Below are positions 29,235 through 40,300 of a DNA stretch of 64,000 nucleotides, piece after piece. Each line of letters starts with the position of its first letter. Positions within the stretch are counted from its first letter, which is position 1. The notes beneath the pieces are model-generated. The model was not told where the DNA came from. It made no database searches and worked only from the letters and a program-made list of their open reading frames with translations. The DNA comes from Histomonas meleagridis (lineage: Eukaryota; Parabasalia; Tritrichomonadida; Dientamoebidae), in NCBI GenBank assembly GCA_020186115.1, contig WSYJ01000157.1, positions 186,001 to 250,000 of the forward strand, given 5' to 3'. Position numbers and translations under genes: made by a program.

Positions 29235-29882
29235 TTAGTCAAGTAAAGATTCCCTTTTTCTTTTGAACCTTCTTATTAAAGATGCAATTTTTTGCTTGTT
29301 AGAGTATATTAAAAGAGCAACTGCAGCAAACGCAATGACAAGAAATATTCGGATTCCTTTTCTTTGTTTTTGTGGTGGATTTGATACAATTCTTTGTCTT
29401 GGTTTTTCTCGATCTACATTGTTTCCAATGACAGCGTAGTTGGCGTTGTTGTTTTTTTCACTTATTCTACTAAACACTGTATTACGTTGATTCATGCGAT
29501 TTATTCTTTCTCTTTCCAAATCTCTTTGAATTCTTTCGTGATTTAACCTATCATTCATGATGTGTATGCGATCGTCTATAATTCTTCTGAAATCTGGAAA
29601 ATCATTGGTGCCTAATTTTTTAATTTCATTCATGAAAATATGGCGTTCATTTTCTTGTTCATCTTTAGGAAGATGGGAAACAATTTCTTCAAATTCATTA
29701 ATGAATTTTGCTTTCTCATTTTCTCTAAGTTCATTTGGCATATCATTGAAAAGATGGAATACATGATCAAGATGTCGATAAAAATCTATCAGCTCTCTTT
29801 CTACACTATGTGATGGAGGAACACCGATGTCGAAATCTTTTTCTATTGAGCTGTGAAAAGAAAGCAGCAACAAAAAAATCAT
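29235..29882 (-). CDS. Small signal-anchored membrane protein
   Basis: A 215-residue protein of unknown role. It has a signal peptide (MIFLLLLSFHSSIEK), a charged, helical lumenal region rich in Glu/Arg/Asn, and one membrane segment near the C terminus (IFLVIAFAAVALLIY) followed by a strongly basic tail (RRFKRKRE). The frame is open to 29894 through a TTG codon; the ATG at 29880-29882 starts the signal peptide and is preferred. AAACGGTTA (29893-29901) and GTTAACAGCCGTT (29912-29924) precede it. Confidence 0.65.
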   Translation of the reverse strand: MIFLLLLSFHSSIEKDFDIGVPPSHSVERELIDFYRHLDHVFHLFNDMPNELRENEKAKFINEFEEIVSHLPKDEQENERHIFMNEIKKLGTNDFPDFRRIIDDRIHIMNDRLNHERIQRDLERERINRMNQRNTVFSRISEKNNNANYAVIGNNVDREKPRQRIVSNPPQKQRKGIRIFLVIAFAAVALLIYSNKQKIASLIRRFKRKRESLLD

Positions 29883-29892
29883 TTTGTGAATC

Positions 29893-29924
29893 AAACGGTT
29901 ATTTTTGAATGGTTAACAGCCGTT
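29893..29924. promoter_or_regulatory. Paired AACSGTT-type motifs
   Basis: AAACGGTTA at 29893-29901 and GTTAACAGCCGTT at 29912-29924 lie 11-42 bp before the minus-strand ATG at 29882. Confidence 0.5.
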
Positions 29925-30240
29925 CGGGGCTTCAATTTAAACCGCCCTGATTTGTGTTGCTACTTGGCCTCGAAAAAATGCTTAGTTTGACAAAACAACT
30001 AAATATTGAATAAAAAATAATAATAAAATTAACAACAAAGTTGCAGCCTGTTATAATAAACCTTAAGTGACATATTCTGTTTCTTTTTTGATCAAATAAA
30101 AAAATACCTTTTCCAAAAAGTCAGTGTTATCAAAAAAAGGTAACCGTTAAATGGAACCAGACATTTAAACGGTCGGGAATGGTTTTTAAAAAAACAAAAT
30201 AGTCAAATATTTAACTGGTTCTGTTAATTTACTATGCAAA
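29925..30240. promoter_or_regulatory. Upstream region of gene at 30241
   Basis: AACCGTTAA (30142-30150) and TTTAAACGGT (30164-30173) form a closely spaced inverted pair about 70-100 bp before the ATG at 30241. The rest is AT-rich with no gene. Confidence 0.45.
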
Positions 30241-32067
30241 ATGATTTGGGAATTTATTCTTTCATCTTCAATATGGTTTGGTTATGAGATAATAAATATA
30301 TTCTCACCAAAATCATGGGACCAAATTCCAATTTTTGCATGTGGTGCTCCATTTGGAATGATTTTAACTTCCTACTTATATATTTTTATCAGGAGATTTT
30401 ATATTTTAAACACTAAAATTGGACTTGTTGTTTCATTTATCCAAGTAATGATATGTTTAATCCTACATTATTTCAACCGTAAAAAACAACATTTCAGAGA
30501 TACAAATTTTGCAAATATGCTTATTACCACATGTATTACCTTAGTTTTTGTTCTTCTATTATTTGTAGTTGCTTTATACACAGGTATGACTTCAAATCCA
30601 TTTTGTTCGATACTCCCAGTTGATCTTCATTTAATTTCATCATTTACAGTTGGTGTGAATAGTGGAACGCAACAACTCAAATCGCCATTTATGTCAAACG
30701 AGGCCATCCACTGTTCATTTATTCCTGATTTTTATTGCTCTATTTTGATTTCATGTGGAAATTCATCACCGCGAATTTCAATATGTATAATCTCATTGGT
30801 TCTTCTTGTTTCAATGTTTCAAGGGCTTTCGATGCTCGCAAGGCATTTCTCGCACAAGAACTATGCGATGGAACTGAGCGTTGTTGTGTTTGTTTTAGTT
30901 GGCGGAATCAATTATAAAAATGATTACAAAGAAAAGCAGACTACAATAATCGACTATTCCGAGAAATCGTTTTGGCCGCAGTCATTTCTGAGCTACGCTG
31001 CTCTCCACAGAGATGTTTTATTCGCTCTTCCAATTACAATTCTTTGCATTTCGTTGATAATAATTTTTAATGAAAAGCCTACAAAAGGACACTCTAGTGC
31101 ATTTTTATGTGGTATATTAGTTGGCGTGCTGCCATTGGTGTCTTATCATTTTTTCGTCGGGATTTTGCTTTATTCATTTTTTTTACTTGTTATCACTTTT
31201 CCTTACAAAAGTAAACGTGTGTGGAAAAGTGCCCTTTTTGTGTGGTTTATTTACGGAGTGACCGTTTTGATGATTTCAATACCACAATTCTCTGTTATTA
31301 ATATATCTCCAAAATTCCATCCAATTTATGCAAAGGCGTGTCCATCTGTCTTTGGATTCTTTAGGTTTTGGTGGGAATCACTCGGCTTATTCTGTATTTT
31401 CTCACTTGTATTTGTTTGGTTCACAAATTCAAAATTTGAAAGTAAGTACTATTCACCTGCTGTATGCGTATGGGTAGTAGCAAACATTATCACATTCCAA
31501 TCAGATAATGAAGAGGATAATATCAAAGTATTTTATTCAACATGGTATCCAATAGCTATTATTCTTTTCTCCCAATACTTGATTTTATTTGGAAACTTCT
31601 ATAACAGCAATCCAGTCACTTCTTTTTGTGTAATTCTCGTTTTAATTGGTGGGACATTTTCCAATTTAAGGTGTTTATTCAAAACTCTCTTAAGTCAGTG
31701 TAACCTATTCAGCAGCAAAGAGAATCGTTTAGGGAAATGGTTTATCAATAATACAAAGACCGATTCTGTAATTTGGAATGTTAACAATTACAACATAAGT
31801 GCAGTTGCATCAATTTCAGGACGGGTTCTCGCATTTGGGTATGATGCAATGAAGACATTTGTCGGCTTCAATCGCACTGAGAGAATGCTTTCACTTAGTA
31901 ACATTGATGTGAACGATAGGAAAACGGTCGAAACTTTTGGCATAAAGTATGCAATTGTGAACGATACGTTGATTCACCCGTTTAATGAAGGCTTATTAAA
32001 TTGGATTTGCTTACTCAAGTCAGGCAACATAAGCGTCTACAGATACCTACAAATTCCTGTTATTTAA
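30241..32067 (+). CDS. Multi-pass membrane protein, GT-C-like
   Basis: A 608-residue protein with about ten to twelve hydrophobic segments in the first 480 residues and a soluble C-terminal domain of about 130 residues (GRVLAFGYDAMKTFVGFNRT, then IKYAIVNDTLIHPFNEG). The layout (many membrane passes, then a lumenal domain with Arg/Gly-rich segments and a 'FGIKYAIV' strand) resembles GT-C-type glycosyltransferases acting on lipid-linked sugars, but no family signature is certain. Several sequons and small charged loops are visible. Function is unassigned. Confidence 0.5.
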   Translation: MIWEFILSSSIWFGYEIINIFSPKSWDQIPIFACGAPFGMILTSYLYIFIRRFYILNTKIGLVVSFIQVMICLILHYFNRKKQHFRDTNFANMLITTCITLVFVLLLFVVALYTGMTSNPFCSILPVDLHLISSFTVGVNSGTQQLKSPFMSNEAIHCSFIPDFYCSILISCGNSSPRISICIISLVLLVSMFQGLSMLARHFSHKNYAMELSVVVFVLVGGINYKNDYKEKQTTIIDYSEKSFWPQSFLSYAALHRDVLFALPITILCISLIIIFNEKPTKGHSSAFLCGILVGVLPLVSYHFFVGILLYSFFLLVITFPYKSKRVWKSALFVWFIYGVTVLMISIPQFSVINISPKFHPIYAKACPSVFGFFRFWWESLGLFCIFSLVFVWFTNSKFESKYYSPAVCVWVVANIITFQSDNEEDNIKVFYSTWYPIAIILFSQYLILFGNFYNSNPVTSFCVILVLIGGTFSNLRCLFKTLLSQCNLFSSKENRLGKWFINNTKTDSVIWNVNNYNISAVASISGRVLAFGYDAMKTFVGFNRTERMLSLSNIDVNDRKTVETFGIKYAIVNDTLIHPFNEGLLNWICLLKSGNISVYRYLQIPVI

Positions 32068-32493
32068 ATGTTTTTATGTTATCCTTTATCTTTTTTTAAT
32101 TTCTGTAAGAAATTCCAAAAGTATATCAACATGCATTTGCTAAAGGGATATCGCTCTATTTTATCCCTCGACCTTAAATATATGATTAAAGAAATTCATT
32201 ACCCTTGTTTTTTTATCTTTGGAAAGCAATGCTCCTCAAGATGCGTATGATAATTATTTATTCATATCCATGAAATTTAAATATTATCAAAAGTTCAAGA
32301 AATCTCCCTATTCAAAATGATGAAAAGATATGAAATTTGGAAATGCAACATCTGATTTTTCATTTATAAGAGTGCCTCGTGATTGAATAGTTTACAAAAT
32401 CATTCTTCAGCTTTAATTATTTGGCTTCTTTAAGCTTAATTAAGCACTTTAGTATATTTACATTTATCAACAACAACTAATAGATGACACCGT
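32068..32493. other. Intergenic, no gene seen
   Basis: AT-rich gap between a plus- and a minus-strand gene ending towards each other. The short frame at its start is Cys-containing but has no coding support. Confidence 0.6.
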
Positions 32494-33582
32494 TTATTCT
32501 ATTTTTGGGACAGGTTCAATCAAAATTGCGCAAATTGCAATTATTGTTATCATTAACGAACACACAGCGATTCCGAATATCACTTTTTCTTTTGCTCCTT
32601 TACCTTCTTTCTCTCCCTCGAAATCCACCTTCATTTCCAGCTCATCATTTTTAGCCTTTGTTAATAATTCATTAATTTCATTGTTCGCTTGTACATTTTC
32701 GTAAACAGCGCATTTGGTTTGGTTCTTGTCCAAAATAAGTAACGCGGGCAATTGCGTCTTTACGAGCTTCATGCTCCGGAGGTGTAAGTTTGCCATGTTC
32801 AATGTGGTCTTGCCGATTATAAATGAATCGGAATTAGATTCGGCTAAATGCTTAAAGTCAAAAAGAGTCTGTGTGTTGGAATAAACAAGAAGAGCAACTC
32901 GCCGGGACGAAAATTTCACATCGGATAAATGCCAATTGCCAAGCGGAGAGTTTTTGAAATCTGATATGAATTCTTTGATTTCGGCTAAATTGGCAGATTT
33001 GTTACGGACATACTTTTCTTTGTTAACAAAGACACCGAAACTGTCATTGCCTTTGTGCGTGGAATTAAGGTAAAAATTATCTGATGTAAGATTGGAATAT
33101 TTGATAAGGTCACCAAGTGTATGACAAGTATAACTACTGTTGGCACCAATGGTGAGAACAAAGGCTGGAAAACGTTTGGGAATACCTTCCAATTTGTTGC
33201 AAGATTTTTCTTTATACTTGGTTTTAAGTTCATCCGCTTTCTCACTAAATCCTTCAAGTGTACGCTTTGGATAAATTTCAGTTGTACGTCCATCTTCTAT
33301 GTAAAGATATGTTGGGTATCCGCGAATTTTATGAATTTTATCTACAATCTTAGCTTCTTGAAGAGCATTGATTTCAGCAACTAAAATGCCTTCGTCTTCA
33401 GCATACTTTTTCATAAAATCGTGCCATGCAGGATGCATTTTGAGACAATGCCCACAATATGGTGAATAAAATACAATAAATACAGGAATATCGAATGACT
33501 TTTTTATAACCTCCTTATAGTTTTTACTATCTACTACCATTTGGAGAGATGATATTAAGGAGTAAAAAAGAATCAAAATCAT
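32494..33582 (-). CDS. Membrane-anchored thioredoxin-domain protein (PDI/TMX-like)
   Basis: A 362-residue ER protein. It has a signal peptide, then a thioredoxin domain with the canonical PDI active site YCGHC (C43 and C46) and a cis-Pro loop (RGYPTYLY), then two more thioredoxin-like but redox-inactive regions, an acidic-basic linker and a C-terminal membrane segment (VIFGIAVCSLMITIIAICAIL). The single active site plus membrane anchor fits TMX-type proteins that help fold secreted and membrane proteins. AAACGGTTT (33626-33634) lies about 45 bp upstream of the ATG. Confidence 0.85.
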   Translation of the reverse strand: MILILFYSLISSLQMVVDSKNYKEVIKKSFDIPVFIVFYSPYCGHCLKMHPAWHDFMKKYAEDEGILVAEINALQEAKIVDKIHKIRGYPTYLYIEDGRTTEIYPKRTLEGFSEKADELKTKYKEKSCNKLEGIPKRFPAFVLTIGANSSYTCHTLGDLIKYSNLTSDNFYLNSTHKGNDSFGVFVNKEKYVRNKSANLAEIKEFISDFKNSPLGNWHLSDVKFSSRRVALLVYSNTQTLFDFKHLAESNSDSFIIGKTTLNMANLHLRSMKLVKTQLPALLILDKNQTKCAVYENVQANNEINELLTKAKNDELEMKVDFEGEKEGKGAKEKVIFGIAVCSLMITIIAICAILIEPVPKIE

Positions 33583-34035
33583 GTTTTGGGTATATTTTGT
33601 AAATAATTGAATTTATATGTAAGATAAACGGTTTCCATACTTCTAATAATCATAGAGATGTAACTTGTTAGAGATTTTAAATTACACACTAAGAAATTCA
33701 ATATCCCTGAAGAAAATAAGTAAAAAATTGATTTTTTGTATAGTTTTTCATTTTGGGCAAAAATCGAACAAAATGTGAACAGTGTTCTGAATCTTAAATA
33801 ATCACTTAACAAAAAATTATTGTGCCCCTGTAAACAGCGATCTACTAATGAAGGAAAAGCAATTATTTTTTGATAAATAAGAAAATTATGTCTTCTTATG
33901 ATATTAATCCATTAGTTACGTACAAAGACAAAAAATAATGTTTAAAATGTTAACATTTATTTGCTGCTTTGGTCAATCATATTAACAAATATCAACATAA
34001 AATTTCGATTCCATAATGTTTACACAATTTATTAT
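33583..34035. other. Intergenic, promoter motif only
   Basis: AT-rich sequence with AAACGGTTT at 33626-33634 serving the thioredoxin-domain gene. Nothing else is evident. Confidence 0.5.
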
Positions 34036-35604
34036 TTATTGCCATTTCGCCAACTTATTTGATTTCGTATCGCTTATATCTATTGATGTCTCATTCTGGT
34101 TAATGGGCACGAGCGATATTGTGTTCCCTTCGACCATTAGCTCCACGAAAGGCACCGGGCCACTTTCGCTTGTGAAGTTATATATTGTTTTTACAAGCAA
34201 AAATCCGATTGAAGCAATTCGTGCAGCTTCGTGCGTGTCCACGACGTCCATCAGCCCTGCGAGGTGCTGCGTTAGCTCTGATTTCCGTTGCCCCGAAAAC
34301 ATTCTCGATATCACTGATAATATCTTTTGGATTCCGTGAAGATTTTTCTTCGTTACTCCAATTTCAACCGCAATTGAAATAGATTTGTTATCGATGTTAT
34401 CGAGAATATGAAGTTGCTGAATTTCATTCATAAAATATGCTAAAAGTAAAAGTGAAATCGCATGATAATATGATAACTTGTAATGATTAGGTGTTCGCAA
34501 TTGTGATATCATCTTATCAATTGATGCTTTGATGTTGTCATTATACTTATGCTCATAATTCATCGCATCTTCGATAAATTTGGCATAAAATGAAATGTAT
34601 CGTTGATCATATTCAATCGTTGAAATCCAAATTGGATTAAGTTGCGGTCCAACTTTTGGAGGCTTAACATATTGGGATCGCAATGTCGGTAGTTGGGATT
34701 CTAATACTTTGGTTATTTGTGGGACTTTGTTGATTTTCTGTATAAAAAGTGAGATGTATCGTTCTCTCAATTTTCTTAGAACGATAGGATATATTTTGTC
34801 AGGGCACTTTTCTAAAAGTGTCTGTACAAAAAAACCGGCTTTAGGAAAAATGTAATTAAGTTCATTCGCAACGATAATACTGAGCCTTGCTGCTTTAGGC
34901 CCATGGGAGCGTAAAAGACGGTAAACATTTTTATTCTGCGTAATCATGACATCTAATTCATTTCCATCGTTTTCACTATCTTGGACATCATCAGAAACTT
35001 GAGCAATTTCTTTGTTTTCACTTGGATTTCTGGCATCGTCGGAACCTGTAGAAACCCAATAATTATTGAGAACATCTTTTTCATATTCACTCTGACCACT
35101 GCATTTTGGAAGTCCAATCATATAGGATTTATCAGAATAACTACCAATCTTTTCTATACCTATTTCTCCGCATGAGTCGGGATTTGATGTTTCAGCAAAA
35201 ACTGTAATTGGTCTTACATTAAAATCATAACTATGAAATTTTACAAAATCTTGAATATCATCTTCTGCAAATGTATTGTCATCTTCAAAATGCTTTATAA
35301 TATCTGCGTTGGAGACGGGGTTACCTGGAAGATTTAAAAAATCATAAAGATAATCTTGCATTGATGTTGAAACATTTGGAATTTGATATGGGTAATATGA
35401 CAAATGTGCTGGTACATTGAAATTGCAATTGATCATCTGAGGAATTTTGTTGCAATTATTTTCTTGAAAATTTTGAGTAAGAGGTGAAAGAAATGAAAAA
35501 ACAGGAAACTCCGAGTTAATAATAAAATTCATTGATAAGTTTATGTTATCGGATCCATTATTTGATAAAAGCTCGACGAGCTCTTCTCTCAGCTCCTGAC
35601 CCAT
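34036..35604 (-). CDS. Helical protein, possible Sin3-related
   Basis: A 522-residue protein of uncertain family. Residues 1-190 are Asn/Ser/Pro-rich and likely disordered. The C-terminal 310 residues are helical, with a segment KAARLSIIVANELNYIF followed by KIYPIVLRKLRERYISLFIQKINKV. This combination faintly recalls the conserved middle region of Sin3 co-repressors (a P-x-V-L-x-R-L helix), but paired amphipathic helix domains are absent, so the name is tentative. The open frame begins with TTG at 35628; the ATG at 35602-35604 is preferred. GGGGTGCCCC abuts it 8 bp upstream. Confidence 0.35.
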   Translation of the reverse strand: MGQELREELVELLSNNGSDNINLSMNFIINSEFPVFSFLSPLTQNFQENNCNKIPQMINCNFNVPAHLSYYPYQIPNVSTSMQDYLYDFLNLPGNPVSNADIIKHFEDDNTFAEDDIQDFVKFHSYDFNVRPITVFAETSNPDSCGEIGIEKIGSYSDKSYMIGLPKCSGQSEYEKDVLNNYWVSTGSDDARNPSENKEIAQVSDDVQDSENDGNELDVMITQNKNVYRLLRSHGPKAARLSIIVANELNYIFPKAGFFVQTLLEKCPDKIYPIVLRKLRERYISLFIQKINKVPQITKVLESQLPTLRSQYVKPPKVGPQLNPIWISTIEYDQRYISFYAKFIEDAMNYEHKYNDNIKASIDKMISQLRTPNHYKLSYYHAISLLLLAYFMNEIQQLHILDNIDNKSISIAVEIGVTKKNLHGIQKILSVISRMFSGQRKSELTQHLAGLMDVVDTHEAARIASIGFLLVKTIYNFTSESGPVPFVELMVEGNTISLVPINQNETSIDISDTKSNKLAKWQ

Positions 35605-36080
35605 TGGGATTGGGGTGCCCCGAATCAAGATTTTTTCATGAAAAGTAAATTACATTAAACGAATTATAAATTTACTTATTATATAAATAAATGTGTAACT
35701 CACGATTACATGAAATTGGTATATCAAATATATATAAATAATTTTGTGGGTTTGATTTAAGAACATCAGAATTAGTGAATTGTTATGTAATGTAATGCTA
35801 TGGCAAACGTATTCATTCAGGAAACATATCCTTTTATTTTTACAATCATTTCTTCATTAGTTTAATATATAAAATAATATAAATTCGTTTATATTGAAAA
35901 TTTTTTTCTTTGTAATTAGAAATCGTCTTTTACGCTTTATAAATTAATGTACATTAATATTGAAGTCTTCATCATCAAAAATAATTATTTTTGCAAAAAC
36001 ATTTTTCAAAAATTCGATTTGGCCAACATTTATTAAAAACATAATTTGACACATTTATATATATTTATTTACATAAATCA
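35605..36080. other. Intergenic, GGGGTGCCCC block
   Basis: GGGGTGCCCCG (35612-35622) is the only GC-rich block in an otherwise AT-rich gap. It is shared with sites near 4078 and 43031. Confidence 0.4.
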
Positions 36081-37106
36081 TTAATCTTCATAAGAATCGC
36101 TATCGCTCGTTTCGCCTCCGGAAGTTGCACCGCCACTTGTTTCACCTTCACTTGCAGTTGTACTAATTCCAGAGCTTCTATTTCTATGCGCAGCCTTTTC
36201 ATCCAATGTTTTAATTTCTAGCGACAACTTATCCAAAAAGCTTGGATCATTTTGATACATTTTTCGAACATTTATTTCTCTTTCTTTAGCTTGTGAAACT
36301 TTATCTTGAATTTCACGAAGTGTACGATTAGATAGGTCGGAAAACGAAATAACATCTTCTTTGTCTTCCTGTCTATTATATTTTTTTTCGCGTATAAGTA
36401 TTTCAACAATTCCTTCAAGTAGCTCAAGAGGGAGAACGTTTATGTCCTTTGCGAGTTCAAATTTTTCTTTTGTTGTCATTATGTCGTTACGAAGCACTGT
36501 AGAAGGCTCATGTCTGGTAGATTTGTTACGGTCTGTATTGGAATGCTTGGACTTAAGTTTGTTGGGTTTGGGAGGATGTGATGGCATAAGAAATAATTGA
36601 AGTGATTCTTTGTTGAAAATTTTTTTGTCTGAAAGGGTTTTGATCTTTTCAATGTTATCTGCAATACGAAGTGGAATTGTGGGATCTGTGATATTAACAT
36701 GTAAATTATAGATTTCATCAAACTTGGATTTGATTGTTAAAGCAATAGTTGATATTTCATTGTTTAATGTGTTGAAAACAATACAGTTAGACCAAATTAA
36801 GTCAACATCAGCTTTGAATTCGTTAATAGACCGATATGATTGTTCATATATTTTTGCTTCAATTGTGGAAATACACATTGGATGTTTTATTATGTCATAA
36901 TAACCAATAATGGTGTCGGGTACATTTTCTATGAAATTCTCAATTCCTTCTTGTTTCCGAAGGAAATCAACGAATTTTAAACATTGTTGTAAAAAAATCG
37001 GAAGAGAACTACTATCATACTCAGATGTAAATCTGATCATAGGCGTTGAGAAATGAGAATGATGATATTTAGTCTGGTCAAAATAAAAAACAATTTTTCT
37101 TCTCAT
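36081..37106 (-). CDS. Bromodomain and extra-terminal (BET-like) protein
   Basis: A 341-residue chromatin protein. Residues of about 35-135 form a bromodomain: CLKFVDFLRK (helix Z), VPDTIIGYYDIIKHPMCIST (ZA loop, normally PDYY..I..PMDL) and CIVFNTLNN with the acetyl-lysine-contacting Asn. Residues of about 210-270 match the NET/ET domain (ELAKDINVLPLELLEGIVEI then ISFSDLSNRTLREI). A Ser/Thr/Gly-rich acidic tail follows. A single bromodomain plus ET is a small version of animal/fungal BET proteins, which bind acetylated histones and recruit transcription machinery. The first Met of the frame is at 37106; Met23 is an alternative. Confidence 0.9.
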   Translation of the reverse strand: MRRKIVFYFDQTKYHHSHFSTPMIRFTSEYDSSSLPIFLQQCLKFVDFLRKQEGIENFIENVPDTIIGYYDIIKHPMCISTIEAKIYEQSYRSINEFKADVDLIWSNCIVFNTLNNEISTIALTIKSKFDEIYNLHVNITDPTIPLRIADNIEKIKTLSDKKIFNKESLQLFLMPSHPPKPNKLKSKHSNTDRNKSTRHEPSTVLRNDIMTTKEKFELAKDINVLPLELLEGIVEILIREKKYNRQEDKEDVISFSDLSNRTLREIQDKVSQAKEREINVRKMYQNDPSFLDKLSLEIKTLDEKAAHRNRSSGISTTASEGETSGGATSGGETSDSDSYED

Positions 37107-37361
37107 TGGATACGAAATGTTATGTGAAAATGAATAAAAAATGTTTTAATTTTGCTCTTGTTTAAATCACAAATGATCATATGTTCAACAAAACATAACT
37201 TAATTGTTTTTCTCTACTTAAAATATGTTTTTTGGATATCATTTAAATTTTGTTTAATCAATTAAATAATTAATTATTTAATTAATAAGTTCATATTCGT
37301 TGAGTTTTTTTTTTAAGTGATAGTAAAAAATTATAAAAACAAAATACAAACAGTGTTTATT

Positions 37362-40300
37362 TTATATGTTATTATCAAGAAATGTCATTACTTCTTTTAC
37401 AATAATTTCTATTTGTTGTTCAGATGATAGCTCTATTGCAATTGCAATATCTCTATCCATCTTTTCGATCAATTGATTAAATTGTTCTTGGTGTTTTGGG
37501 AGTGTAACACTTTGAATCCAACTTTTCACATCGTCGATTGAATTATTCAATAGCATAAAGTTTTTGATTGGTTTACAATAGTTAGCATCGCTTCTTGTCA
37601 TTTTGACCGAATTTTTCCAGAGAAACAAATTTGCCTCGTTTAACTTTTCCTGATTAGCTTGTATTAACTCAGCAATTTTTTCAATTTCTTTATAACGATT
37701 TAAGCAACCGATAATTTCTCCTAATACATCGAAAGCAATTGATTTCAAATTTCTAATTCCTAAGATTGCGATATCCAAAACACATGGCAGAATACTCTCA
37801 TCAGCCTTTATAAGTGACTCGAAGTGTTTATTACACATTATACATATTAAATTTAAAATAGCATCTGCTACAAGAGGATACATATATACTGTTTCCCAAG
37901 GAATCACATGAAAAACATTACAAAACAATCGAATTGTATCAACTAAAATTGGGTCATCATAAATAACGAACACATTAAAACACAAAAAATTCGACGAAAG
38001 TAAATTTGCGAAAATTATTGAACAATTTTTCATATTTTTAAATTCATTTTCAGGATTTTGTTGTATTGCCATAAAATGATTTAAATATATTTGAAGAATC
38101 GAACAAACATCTTTAAACAAACATAAACCAATTGGCGAACAACTTTGTAAAACTATTTCTTCACGAAACGGATCATTTAATGTTATATATTTCCACATTT
38201 TCAAGACCGAATTTTTAATTAGAACATATTTACAAATTTCATCCATTTTCTGGACGAATATATTCATTTTGTTTGGGTATAAAAACGAAATCATTTTCTT
38301 ATAAATTTTATTTGTTTTTATGCCAAAAAATATTCCACGAATATCAATTGAAAGATAAAATATATCATCGAAGTTATTAATGCTAATGAATTTATGTTCA
38401 ATACTTTGTAAGAATTTATTAAAGAATAAAATGTTCTTCGAACAATGATATATTAAAGTAGTATAAAAGTTCGATCTAAGTTTAATATATTTTAAGTCCT
38501 TAAAGATTTCGATGTTTTGTAATTGTAATAATGTTTGGATTTGATTATTTGTTATGTTTAAATTCCTTAATGAAGAAATCGAAAATTCGATGAATGCATT
38601 TGTATTAATCGAAAATATTAATCGATTTAAAAGAAATAAATTTGCACTTTCTAATGACGGCAATTTAATTTTCTCATTTAATATTTGATATATTTCATTT
38701 GTTTTATTATTAATACTCCCGAAAATAGTATCTTTGAAGATAGAGATAAAATTAATAAAACTTATTTCTAAATAATTCGGCGCTGAAATGTTCATTATAT
38801 ATTGTTGTGATTCATCAAGAATTTTAAAGATTTTACATATCAATTCGATTTGATATTGGAATATTCTGTTTTCATTCGTGTTTATATTTGTGATTCGAAT
38901 GATTTCTATAAATATTTGTACATATAATGAGATTTGTGCTTGAAGATTTGTTACATTTGGATTTCCTTCATTAATTGATGTAATAAATTCTTGTTTCTTT
39001 TCGATGTATTGTGTAAGTATTGTTTGACATGCTTTTGCTTCATCACAAAATATAAATTTTCGAATCGGATGTACATATGGTGAAAGTTTTTGGTGATTTA
39101 ATTGTAAAATCTCAATGTTATCATTTTGGATGTTAAGTAATAAATAATTTATATAACTAAAACAAATGTTATATATATATTCATTAAGTTTTTCATTGAT
39201 TTCAGAATATGTTGGATCATCATTAAAAATTGATTTGATGTTATTCCAAAAGGTTGTAATTCGTTTAACATAGATTTCACTTCCATCTGTAATCTTATCT
39301 TTTTGAAATATATAATTTGTAAAATTAAAAACTGTTTCTAAAAATTTATATAATAATTCAATTTCTTGGACGTCACTTTTGGAATATTGCTTTGAAATAT
39401 AATGTAAAATGGAAGTTAGCCAAAAAACATTTTGTGGAACTGAAAAACCGACGTGGCCGTTAAGGATGTTCATAACGTTCGCTATGATGCAGTTAAAAAA
39501 ATTTGGTGTTTGTTCTGGAATAAAATATGTCCGTGGAATAGAAATTAAAGAATTAATACATCGAAGTGCTTCTGTTATTCCTCTTCCGGCAAAAATATTA
39601 AACAATTGCTGAATTAATTGATAATTGGAATATGGTTCTTTTAACGAATTAGGAGTAATAGGAAATCTTTCTTCAACAATGCTTTTGTCTGTACTTAAAG
39701 AAAACGAAAATATCTTTTGGAACAACATCATTATTTCTTTTAATAATGAATTATCAGGTGTATTTAAAACGTGCTCTAATACGCATTGAACACTAGCAAA
39801 TATTTTTGGTAAATAGGCTTCACCAAAAATGAACTTAACTTCAGGAGAATTAGACGTTGCTAATCTCAATAGAATTTGAAGATAAATATTAATTCCTTTT
39901 TCTAAGTATGGTCCATTTTCTGTTGGATTAAATAAAATTGAAATGCGTGAAAGAATTTCATTAATCAAAGGTGATGGAGGATTCAGCTGAATAAATTTTT
40001 CAAAAATTAGAGCAATTACGCCTGAGCAATCAATCGTGAAGTGTTGACATACCTCCTTATATTTTTCATAGAAATCAGTTAAAAAATGAAATACTGTTTC
40101 AAAAACATGTAAAGTAAAATCTGTTGACCATGAACCAACAAAATTTTTTGTAATTTGTAAAACTGAGTTTGATGCGAAAGCAAGGAGATAATTTTTATTG
40201 GCGTGTAACTCTGGGGTTGATATGATCTGAAAACAAATATGAATATTATCTAAGTTTTGTTGAAAATTATCAATATTTTTATTTAAAAATTCTGAATGTT

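Noticed and set aside
32860-32880. CCAACACACAG on the minus strand, close to the trichomonad intron 3' signal ACTAACACACAG
   Set aside because: It lies within the continuous thioredoxin-domain frame (YSNTQTLFDF) and no matching 5' splice signal or frame break is present.
35605-35628. N-terminal extension MIRGTPIP of the gene at 34036
   Set aside because: It starts at a TTG codon; the ATG at 35604 is the first proper start.
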